Positions 40,678 through 46,781 of a stretch of DNA of 46,781 nt are shown here, in pieces. The notes below the pieces were generated by a model. The model did not search any database, had not been told where the DNA came from, and saw only the letters and a program-made list of their open reading frames with translations. The DNA comes from DASXYU01 sp036502295 (GTDB lineage: Bacteria > Actinomycetota > Actinomycetes > Mycobacteriales > Jatrophihabitantaceae), in assembly GCA_036502295.1 (NCBI GenBank), contig DASXYU010000039.1:1-46781 (forward strand), in the 5' to 3' direction. A program made the translations under genes and the position numbers. Position 1 is the stretch's first letter. Every line of letters starts with the position of its first letter.

Positions 40678-42717
40678 GGGGACCTCGTCCACCAGGGCGA
40701 CGCCGGTGATGCGGTGCAGCGGGATCGAGCGCAGCGACTGCGTCTCGTCGTCGTGACCGCGGACGAAACCACCGGCCATCGAGATCGGCAGGATCGTGTG
40801 GCGGCGGGCGGTGCCGTCGGTCTCGGCGATGCCGACGAGGACGCGCTGTCCCTCACGGATCGCGGTACGCAGCAGCCCCATCGTCGCCGCCGACGTGACG
40901 CCGGGGACCTGCTGCGCAAGCGGCTGCACCCGGCGCGACAACTCCGTCAGCGCATCGCCGGAGCGAATCCGCTTCACCAGGTCGAGGCGCTGCGTCGTCG
41001 AGTCGAGCGAGGCCATCCGGCTGGCGAAGGTCCGAACCGGAGGACGGCTCGGTGCCCGCGGCGGGTCGAAGGTGAGCGACACGACGGAGCCGTCACCGGA
41101 CTCCGCGGCAGGGGAGTAGCCGGCCGCGCGGATCAGTTCCAGTACCCGCGCCAAAGGCAGCGGCGAGATGAGGACGGTCGGGGCGAGACGGCGCAGCTGC
41201 GCGGCAGCTGCGCCGCGGTCGGCCACCAGCCGGTCGAGCAGTGCCACGTCCTCGCTGCGCAGGTACGTCTCGGCCATGCCCGCGCGCAGCGTCCCGTGCC
41301 GCCGCGCGGAGTCGGTGATGAGGTAGTCCAGTGACTGCGGCACCGGCGTCCTCGACGTCAGACCGAAGAACACGCGTAACTGGGTGGCGCTCCGCCCGGC
41401 ATCCAGCGCCCGGCGGATCGTCGCCTCGGTGATACGGAAAACGCTGGCCCCGCCGCTGGACTCCAGATCGGCGACCAAGCCCAGTTCGCGCGCCAGCTCC
41501 GCGGTCGGCGGTCCGGGTACGACGGCGGTGAGATCGGGCTGCAGCAGGAACTCACCGACCGGCACCGGCAGTGCGGTGCCCAGCACCTGCTCGGCGACCT
41601 CGCGGGACCCTGCGCGCAGCGTGCGGCTGTAGCCGGTGAGGCCGCCCGCCGCGGTGACCCCGAGCAGGTCCGCCTCACGCAGCGCCGCCTCGGCGAAGCC
41701 CCGCTGAGCCGCCGACCGTCGGGGCGCGTGCCAGCTCAGCAGTGCGAGCACCTCGTCCCGGTTCGTGGGGGCAGCACCGGGCGGCAGCGAGGAGAGGACG
41801 TCGAGGGCGCCCGCCCGCAGCGTGGCTGCGTTGCCGCGGTCGACATCCGGGCTCAGCGCGGTGAGCGTGCGATCGCGCTCGCCGCGCTGGCCCACGAGGT
41901 TGGGCTGCCGCGACATGCTGAGCCATGCAGCGGCCAGTCGCGTCCAGCGTGCCGCCGAGGGCGCTGCCAGCCACTTGTCGTAGTCCTCGGTCGGCAGATA
42001 CGTGGGCTCGACTCCGTTGCCGGAGTTCACCAGCCCGGCGGCATAGGTAACTTCGGCGTAGAGCGCGGCGGTCACGTCATCGACCTGCAGCGCCTTCGCG
42101 ACGCGACGCAGGTCGCGCACCGAGAGTCCACCGGATCGCAGCAGCGCCGGCGGCGTCACGGTCCACTCCGCGCAGAGTGCCTCGACCAGACGCAGCGTCT
42201 CGAGGACGGCGGTGGTGCCGAGCTGGTCCAGCTCGGCGGGCGCGTACTCGCGTATCGCGATCTGTGGCGGCCGCGGGCTCACCGTGTCGCGGAACGAGCG
42301 CGCGCCACCGAGGGTTTCGGCGACGCTCGCGACCGGACGGAGGTGGTCGTGATCACCCCAGAGCAGCGTGAGAGCCAGTAGCTCATCGACGGCGGCGGAC
42401 GCCTGCTCGTCCGCGGCGACACCGAGCAACTCGGTCACCGTCATCAGCGCTACCGGGGGACGCTGCGCATCGCTCACCACGACCGCTTCGAGGACGGCGA
42501 GGTGGAACGCATCGAGACCGTCGACCACGCGCTGCACCGAGGTGCGGATGCCGATCCGGCTGGCGAGCGTCGTGAGATCGGCGGGCGCGGGGACTGCGAG
42601 ATCGGGCCGGCGCCGCAGCAGCTCACCCAGCTGGACATCGGTGCGTTCCCGCAGCCACCCGGAGAGGGTGTCGGGAAGGTGTCCGTCAGTGACCGGCTCG
42701 CTCGCGTGCACGGACAC
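40672..42717 (-). CDS. Helicase-associated (XPB N-terminal-like) protein, Rv0862c-like
   Basis: 681 residues from GTG. No Walker motifs are present, so it is not itself a helicase. It starts LPDTLSGWLRERTDVQLGELLRRRPDLAVPAP and contains repeated winged-helix-like segments (FHLAVLEAVVVSDAQRPPVALMTVTELLG), then GEFLLQPDLTAVVPGPPTAELAREL and SLDYLITDSARRHGTLRAG, which match the 'helicase C-terminal/XPB-Ssl2 N-terminal' domain seen in this actinobacterial family. The end, VDEVPE after HRITGVALVDE, resembles a WYL-like strand. Its pairing with XPB across actinobacteria suggests a partner or regulator of that helicase. Confidence 0.82.
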   Translation of the reverse strand: MSVHASEPVTDGHLPDTLSGWLRERTDVQLGELLRRRPDLAVPAPADLTTLASRIGIRTSVQRVVDGLDAFHLAVLEAVVVSDAQRPPVALMTVTELLGVAADEQASAAVDELLALTLLWGDHDHLRPVASVAETLGGARSFRDTVSPRPPQIAIREYAPAELDQLGTTAVLETLRLVEALCAEWTVTPPALLRSGGLSVRDLRRVAKALQVDDVTAALYAEVTYAAGLVNSGNGVEPTYLPTEDYDKWLAAPSAARWTRLAAAWLSMSRQPNLVGQRGERDRTLTALSPDVDRGNAATLRAGALDVLSSLPPGAAPTNRDEVLALLSWHAPRRSAAQRGFAEAALREADLLGVTAAGGLTGYSRTLRAGSREVAEQVLGTALPVPVGEFLLQPDLTAVVPGPPTAELARELGLVADLESSGGASVFRITEATIRRALDAGRSATQLRVFFGLTSRTPVPQSLDYLITDSARRHGTLRAGMAETYLRSEDVALLDRLVADRGAAAAQLRRLAPTVLISPLPLARVLELIRAAGYSPAAESGDGSVVSLTFDPPRAPSRPPVRTFASRMASLDSTTQRLDLVKRIRSGDALTELSRRVQPLAQQVPGVTSAATMGLLRTAIREGQRVLVGIAETDGTARRHTILPISMAGGFVRGHDDETQSLRSIPLHRITGVALVDEVPE

Positions 42718-42737
42718 GTCCTACCTCAACCGATGCG

Positions 42738-42929
42738 TCAGCGACCGTTCGCGAGACGCGGACGGTCCTCGGGACGCGGGTGCTTGTAGGTGATCTTGCT
42801 GAGGGGCAGCGGGAACTCGATGTCCTGCCCGAACGGCGAGAGGGATCCGGCCTTGTCGGCGGCCAGCTCGTTCACGTGGAAATCGCCGATGTGGAAGTCG
42901 GCGAGAACCTGCGGGTTGTTCGAGGACAT
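42738..42929 (-). CDS. Small protein of unknown function
   Basis: 63 residues from ATG 42929 with the strong site AAGGGA at 6 nt. Sequence MSSNNPQVLADFHIGDFHVN, ELAADKAGSLSPFGQDIEFP, then LPLSKITYKHPRPEDRPRL. No signal peptide or membrane helix; the middle is compatible with a few short strands. I know no family for it. It begins the minus-strand pair with the helicase-like gene 20 nt downstream, which suggests co-transcription. Confidence 0.65.
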   Translation of the reverse strand: MSSNNPQVLADFHIGDFHVNELAADKAGSLSPFGQDIEFPLPLSKITYKHPRPEDRPRLANGR

Positions 42930-43000
42930 GTCGTTCCCTTCGAAATCTTCGGCAGCTTGTACTGAGGAGCGACCCGACGGTCGCGTCTCGAAGTGAACCT

Positions 43001-43252
43001 CTAGTGTGCCACGGGCGGTTCGGAGAGAGCCGCGAGCGCCGCGCGCTGTTCGGCCCGTCCTTGCCGCAGACCGGTCCAGACTGCGATCAGGAAGCCCGCG
43101 GGGGCGGCGAGGCAGCAGAGGTTGAGCCAGAGCGGCGTGTTGTGGTCGTTGGCCCAGAACAGGCCGATATCGACGGCGACGAAGGCCAACCCGAGCACGA
43201 AGAGGACGAGCCCGACTCGGATCACCCGGGATTCGGGAAGTCGCAGGCTCAC
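43001..43252 (-). CDS. Small two-helix membrane protein, DUF2530-like
   Basis: 83 residues from GTG. Two transmembrane helices: VGLVLFVLGLAFVAVDIGLFWA and LCCLAAPAGFLIAVWTGLR, joined by the short NDHNTPLWLN loop, and a charged cytoplasmic tail. The size and layout fit DUF2530, a small actinobacterial family often found near cold-shock and mqn genes, but the match is by pattern only. Confidence 0.55.
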   Translation of the reverse strand: MSLRLPESRVIRVGLVLFVLGLAFVAVDIGLFWANDHNTPLWLNLCCLAAPAGFLIAVWTGLRQGRAEQRAALAALSEPPVAH

Positions 43253-43340
43253 CGTCCCATTATGGCTAGGCAGTAGGTGGCGTTTGCATCCGCCCAGTAG
43301 CCTGTCTCAGCACAGCACGATCACGACCAAGGGAGTTCCG

Positions 43341-43736
43341 GTGCCTACCGGCAAGGTGAAGTTCTTCAGCGCGGAGAAGGGGTTCGGCTTCCTCTCCTAC
43401 GACGAGGGCGAGGACGTCTTCGTCCACCGCGACGCACTGCCTGACGGGGTTACCGAACTGAAGCCCGGCCAGCGCGTCGAGTTCGGGATCGTCTCCGGCC
43501 GCAAGGGCAGTCAGGCGATGCAGGTGCGCCTGCTGGATCCGTTGCCGTCCGTGGCGCGGACCGTTGCGCGAGCCTCCCGCCGACCGGCCGATGAGATGGC
43601 GCCGATCGTGCAGGACCTCATCAACGTGCTCGAGGGTGTCGTGAACCCACTGCAGCACGGTCACTACCCGGACCGCGCCGAAGGAAAGAAGATCGCCGGC
43701 GTGCTGCGCGCCGTCGCCGACGATCTGGACGCCTGA
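43341..43736 (+). CDS. Cold-shock protein with C-terminal extension (CspB-like)
   Basis: 131 residues from GTG, with AGGGAG 7 nt upstream. The first 65 residues are the cold-shock OB-fold with both RNA-binding motifs: GKVKFFSAEKGFGFL (RNP1, KGFGF) and DVFVHRD (RNP2). The remaining about 60 residues (MAPIVQDLINVLEGVVNPL to AGVLRAVADDLDA) are helical and characteristic of the longer actinobacterial CspB type, such as M. tuberculosis Rv0871. It likely binds single-stranded RNA. It converges on mqnD. Confidence 0.92.
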   Translation: MPTGKVKFFSAEKGFGFLSYDEGEDVFVHRDALPDGVTELKPGQRVEFGIVSGRKGSQAMQVRLLDPLPSVARTVARASRRPADEMAPIVQDLINVLEGVVNPLQHGHYPDRAEGKKIAGVLRAVADDLDA

Positions 43737-43830
43737 CGCTTGAGATGCACGATCTGCGGCGTTGTCATCGGTCGGCTTGTTGCAACACAGCTCTCCCTCC
43801 TGCGCCTTGCATCTCGCGCGTCTCAAGTGT
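43737..43830. repeat. 94-bp element with inverted ends between csp and mqnD
   Basis: ACGCTTGAGA at 43736-43745 is complementary at 9 of 10 positions to TCTCAAGTGT (43821-43830), and GAGATGCA (43742-43749) pairs with TGCATCTC (43808-43815). The inside is not obviously palindromic. The element fills nearly the whole convergent intergenic gap, which is typical of a small dispersed insertion sequence or terminator. Confidence 0.6.
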
Positions 43831-43841
43831 CAGCTGCCTGA

Positions 43842-44651
43842 TCACCTGATCTTCGGATTGGCCGGCACGAGGTCTTCCCTGTAGGCACGCCCCAGCAGCG
43901 CCTCGACGGCGGCGTAGCCGTCCTCGCCCAGGTCGCGGGTGAACTCGTTGACGTAGAGCGCGATGTGCTGCTGCTGCACGCTCGGACTCATCTCGTCGGC
44001 GTGCTCCGCGACGTAGGCCGCCGAGGCATCCGGATGTGCCCATGCGTACTCGACCGAGGCGCGGGCCACTGCCGCGAGTGCCTCGATGTCCAGCCCCTTG
44101 CGGGCCAGGATCGCCCCGAGCGGAATCGGGAGGCCGGTGTCGCCCTCCCACCACTCGCCGAGGTCGACGAGCGAGGTGAGGCCGTAGTCCTGGTAGGTGA
44201 AGCGTGCCTCGTGGATCACCAGCCCGGCGTCGTACTTGCCGTCGCGGACCGCAGGCATGATCTCGGTGAACGGCACGACGTCGATCCGCTCCGGCCGCTG
44301 CCCGCTGGCCCAGAGGCGAAACAGCAGGTACGCCGTGGAGCGCTCGCTCGGCACCGCCACGGTCTTTCCGTCGAGGTCACCAAGATCACCGCGAGAGAGG
44401 ACGAGCGGCCCGCAGCCGCGGCCCAGAGCACCGCCGCAGGGCAGGAGGTCGTAGCGGTCCATCAGCCAGGGCAGTGCCGCGTAACTCACCTTCACCACGT
44501 CGAAGTCGCCGCGCTCAGCCGCGGTGTTGGTGATGTCGATGTCGGCGTAGGTGACGTCGACCGCGGGGGCGTCCTCGATGAGGCCGTGGGTCCAGGCGTG
44601 GAAGACGAAGGTGTCGTTCGGGCAGGGCGAGTAGGCGATCGACAGTGTCAC
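43842..44651 (-). CDS. mqnD: 1,4-dihydroxy-6-naphthoate synthase
   Basis: 269 residues from GTG 44651, overlapping mqnB by 4 nt; a longer in-frame start would lie deep in mqnB. MqnD converts cyclic dehypoxanthinyl futalosine to 1,4-dihydroxy-6-naphthoate in the futalosine route to menaquinone. Periplasmic-binding-protein-like fold with SIAYSPCPNDTFVFHAWTHG at the N-terminus, KVSYAALPWLMDRYDLLPCGGALG, AVPSERSTAYLLFRL, HEARFTYQDYGL and LPIPLGAI. mqnA and mqnC are not in the window. Confidence 0.93.
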   Translation of the reverse strand: MTLSIAYSPCPNDTFVFHAWTHGLIEDAPAVDVTYADIDITNTAAERGDFDVVKVSYAALPWLMDRYDLLPCGGALGRGCGPLVLSRGDLGDLDGKTVAVPSERSTAYLLFRLWASGQRPERIDVVPFTEIMPAVRDGKYDAGLVIHEARFTYQDYGLTSLVDLGEWWEGDTGLPIPLGAILARKGLDIEALAAVARASVEYAWAHPDASAAYVAEHADEMSPSVQQQHIALYVNEFTRDLGEDGYAAVEALLGRAYREDLVPANPKIR

Positions 44652-45277
44652 GACATCGATTCTGCCGCTGCCAGCACCGCCCCCGGTAACGCGCCCCTGA
44701 GCGCGGCGAGTGCCTCGGGGATACGCCACGCGCCGCGATCGCGCGGCCCGACGAGGTTGCTGATCGCCCGCAGCTCTCCGAACGGCACGCCGAACCGCAT
44801 GGCAGCTTCAGCGACCCCGAAGCCCTCCATCGCCTCGGCGACCGCCCGCGGATAGCGGGCAGCGAGGGCTGATGCGGTGACGGCGGTGCCGGTGACCGTG
44901 GCGACGGTGAGGATCGTCCCCTGGCGCGCGCCCGTCGCCGCCGCCAGCCGGGTGGCGAGGCGTGGGTCGACGGAGTACCTCGCGTGCTCGGCGAAGCCGA
45001 GCTCGCCGATGGCCGTGAAGCCGTCCTCGGTCTCCGCACCGAGATCGGCGAAGACGACGGCGGAGGCGGCCGCGAGATCACCAGGCTGCAGCGGGGCGAA
45101 GCCCCCGGCGATGCCGACACTGAGGACGAGTCCGTAGCCGCCGCCGGCGAGGGCGGCGGCAGTCGCCGCGGCGGAGGCCGCGGGGCCCACCCCGCCGACG
45201 AGGACGTCGACGCCGTCGTGTGTGCCGACAGCGTCAGCCTCGGCGTCGACCGCGGTGACGACGAGGAGGCGGGACAT
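44648..45277 (-). CDS. mqnB: Futalosine hydrolase
   Basis: 209 residues. It cleaves futalosine to dehypoxanthinyl futalosine and hypoxanthine. Purine-nucleoside-phosphorylase-like fold: LLVVTAVDAEADAV, GGVGPAASAAATAAAL, LVLSVGIAGGF, FADLGAETEDGF, AEAMEGFGVAEAAMRFGVPFGELRAISNLVGPRD; the M-E-G-x-G stretch and the final RAISN Asn-bearing segment are typical of nucleosidases that act on this substrate. Start ATG at 45277. The stop overlaps mqnD, so the two enzymes are made together. Confidence 0.92.
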   Translation of the reverse strand: MSRLLVVTAVDAEADAVGTHDGVDVLVGGVGPAASAAATAAALAGGGYGLVLSVGIAGGFAPLQPGDLAAASAVVFADLGAETEDGFTAIGELGFAEHARYSVDPRLATRLAAATGARQGTILTVATVTGTAVTASALAARYPRAVAEAMEGFGVAEAAMRFGVPFGELRAISNLVGPRDRGAWRIPEALAALRGALPGAVLAAAESMS

Positions 45278-45280
45278 GGC

Positions 45281-45736
45281 TCAGGACTTGGTCGGGTCGA
45301 TCTTGACGAGGAAGCTCCACATGCTGCCGTCCGGCTTGTTCCCGTCGAGCTGCACCACCTGCACGATGAACGGGCTGCCGTTGTTGATGCCGGCGGTGAC
45401 CTTGTAGGAGTGCGAGTCGGTGATGGCGCCGCTGTTGCCGAGCGAGGTCTTGCCGTCGAGGTCGACGGCGTTGATCGCCCACCCGTGACCGACAACCTTG
45501 CGCGGCACATCCACGAGCACCTTGTCATCGGGTGCCACCGTGATCGACGGAAAGTCGGGCACGTGCCGCGTGCACTTGTCCGGGTCGAAGCAGTACGTAG
45601 ATGCCTTCACGACGACGCTGGTGGAACCGGCCTGTGCTGTGACGTTCGGGGCGGGCTTGGAGCAGGCGGCGAGGGCGACAGTTCCTGCCACGATTCCGAG
45701 ACCCGCGGCGACGCGGGTCTTAGCTGTCTTCGCCAT
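45281..45736 (-). CDS. DUF2771 lipoprotein
   Basis: 151 residues. The signal peptide ends in the lipobox ALAAC with Cys25. The mature part is mostly beta strands (SVVVKASTYCFDPDKCTRHVPDF, ITVAPDDKVLVDVPRKVVGHGW, VTAGINNGSPFIVQVVQL), matching DUF2771. Two further cysteines near residues 49 and 54 could form a disulfide. It lies 3 nt upstream of mqnB on the same strand, a neighbourhood I associate with the actinobacterial mqn cluster. Function is unknown. Confidence 0.88.
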   Translation of the reverse strand: MAKTAKTRVAAGLGIVAGTVALAACSKPAPNVTAQAGSTSVVVKASTYCFDPDKCTRHVPDFPSITVAPDDKVLVDVPRKVVGHGWAINAVDLDGKTSLGNSGAITDSHSYKVTAGINNGSPFIVQVVQLDGNKPDGSMWSFLVKIDPTKS

Positions 45737-45798
45737 GACGCTCCCTCACGTTCGTGTCCTTGGACTGTGGACACCGTCCCGATCTCAGCAGGGTCACG

Positions 45799-46781
45799 CT
45801 ACCGGGCCACGCTTCGTCCGACTGCGCGGGATCGGAACGAACTCATCACAGCCACGGTGCCGACGATCGCCGTCGCCATCCAGAAGCCGAAGGCGCCGGC
45901 GGTCTGGTGCGGCGCGGAGAGGCCGACGCCGAGGGCGGCACCGATCACCCAGGCAAGCTGCAGGAACGTCTCCGACCGTGCGAACGCCGACGAACGCAGC
46001 CACTCCGGAACACTGCTCTGGATGAGTGAGTCCAGCGAGATCTTCGAGATCGCGTTCGCGACCGCGGCGATGAACATCGCCAGCACGATGAACCAGAGCG
46101 CGAAGGCGATCGCCGCGATGGCGCAGCCGATGGCGGCCGCCGCCACCGAAACGACGATCACCCGCGACGGTTTCGCGGCCCGCAACCGGGTGCCGACCGC
46201 GACCCCCGCGAAGTTGCCGAGGGCCGCTGCGCCCGCGATGACGCCGAGGTTCCATGCGGCAGTGAAGCCATGCGCCGTGGTCTGTATATGGAAGGCCAGG
46301 AAGATCGTCATCATGCCGCTGAGCAGCTTCAGCGCCGACTCGCCCTCCAACGCGATGACGAGGTTCTCGTCGAAACCCCGCCCCGCCCAGTGCCCCAGTC
46401 TGCGCAGCAACGGCTCCCTCGTCCTCGCTGTCCCGTCCGACTGTTCGCTGCGCCCCGGCCTGGAGTCGACCGCCCGCGCCGAGTCCACCTGCTGGGGCAG
46501 GCGTAGGGAGAGCACCGCGCAGGCGATGAACGCCAGCGCGGTGATGAAGAGACCGAAGCCGTAGGAGCCGGTGATCTTGATGAGGACGCCCACCACACCA
46601 CCGAAGACGATGCCCGCGCCGAGACCGAAGATCGTCAGCCGCGCGTTCACCTGATTCTGGGTCAACGCGGGCGGCACGAGTTTCGGCGCCGCCGCCGCCC
46701 GCAGCACGCTGAAGGCCTTCGAACAGACCAACGAGCCCAGGGCGCAGGGGTAGAGGACGAGCAGGTTGTCCGCGTGCCCCG
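45799..46781 (-). CDS. MFS transporter, N-terminus beyond window end
   Basis: The frame is open to base 46781, so the N-terminal part is missing; about 327 residues are visible, with eight or nine hydrophobic helices. DNLLVLYPCALGSLVCSKAFSVLRAAAAPKLVPPALTQNQVNARLT is the helix 3-4 region found in a branch of actinobacterial MFS proteins related to Rv0876c. KAFSVLRAAAAPKLVPP followed by LTIFGLGAGIVFGG fits the motif D2-like loop. Substrate is unknown. The stop TAG is at 45799-45801, 63 nt before the DUF2771 gene start. Confidence 0.82.
   Translation of the reverse strand, partial: GHADNLLVLYPCALGSLVCSKAFSVLRAAAAPKLVPPALTQNQVNARLTIFGLGAGIVFGGVVGVLIKITGSYGFGLFITALAFIACAVLSLRLPQQVDSARAVDSRPGRSEQSDGTARTREPLLRRLGHWAGRGFDENLVIALEGESALKLLSGMMTIFLAFHIQTTAHGFTAAWNLGVIAGAAALGNFAGVAVGTRLRAAKPSRVIVVSVAAAAIGCAIAAIAFALWFIVLAMFIAAVANAISKISLDSLIQSSVPEWLRSSAFARSETFLQLAWVIGAALGVGLSAPHQTAGAFGFWMATAIVGTVAVMSSFRSRAVGRSVAR

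Overview
The window is high-GC DNA from an actinomycete. The signs are dense coding with frequent GTG starts and ATGA/GTGA overlaps, a WhiB regulator, two groEL genes under CIRCE operators, DUF5319, DUF3263, DUF4232 and DUF2771 proteins, and futalosine-route menaquinone genes. I cannot name the genus. From memory, the gene order joins three blocks that are separate in Mycobacterium tuberculosis: glmS-to-guaB2 (about Rv3436c-Rv3411c), DUF3263/LytR_C/groEL2 (about Rv0430-Rv0440), and XPB helicase/Rv0862c-like/cspB/MFS (about Rv0861c-Rv0876c).

Layout. 1-1576: two SRPBCC proteins and a decayed nuclease-like gene. 1577-11441: a long forward housekeeping run (glmS, ferredoxin-NADP reductase, acpS, NAD(P)HX repair enzyme, alr, tsaE, a 2-oxoglutarate oxygenase, tsaB, rimI, tsaD, a small protein). 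It covers cell-wall precursor supply (GlmS, Alr) and t6A tRNA modification (TsaE/B/D). 11442-14845: an ECF sigma factor coupled to a large membrane Asp-box/DUF4232 protein. 14854-17094: CIRCE-groES-groEL1 and a terminator. 17122-19699: whiB and DUF5319 (minus), then guaB. 19692-26299 (minus): WXG100-like protein, alpha/beta hydrolase, 986-residue repeat-rich exported protein, DUF4232 lipoprotein, aldo/keto reductase.

26407-34613 (plus): DUF3263, LytR_C protein, a SAM riboswitch-controlled threonine synthase, a second ECF sigma factor followed by two paralogous META-domain membrane proteins, a small monooxygenase, and CIRCE-groEL2. 34627-39393 (minus): lipoprotein, DinB-like protein, MFS transporter, small beta-rich protein and XPB helicase. 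39484-46781: rRNA methyltransferase (plus), helicase-like protein, two small proteins, cold-shock protein (plus), mqnD, mqnB, DUF2771 lipoprotein and an MFS transporter cut by the window end.

The most unusual material is (i) the two ECF sigma/membrane-protein modules, whose sigma genes share an upstream motif with identical spacing; (ii) three overlapping five-codon mini-ORFs between acpS and nnr; (iii) several families of dispersed palindromes, two of which run into coding sequence; and (iv) the SAM riboswitch on thrC. No tRNA, rRNA, CRISPR array, transposase or phage gene was recognised. The only stretch over 300 bases without an intact gene is 996-1576.
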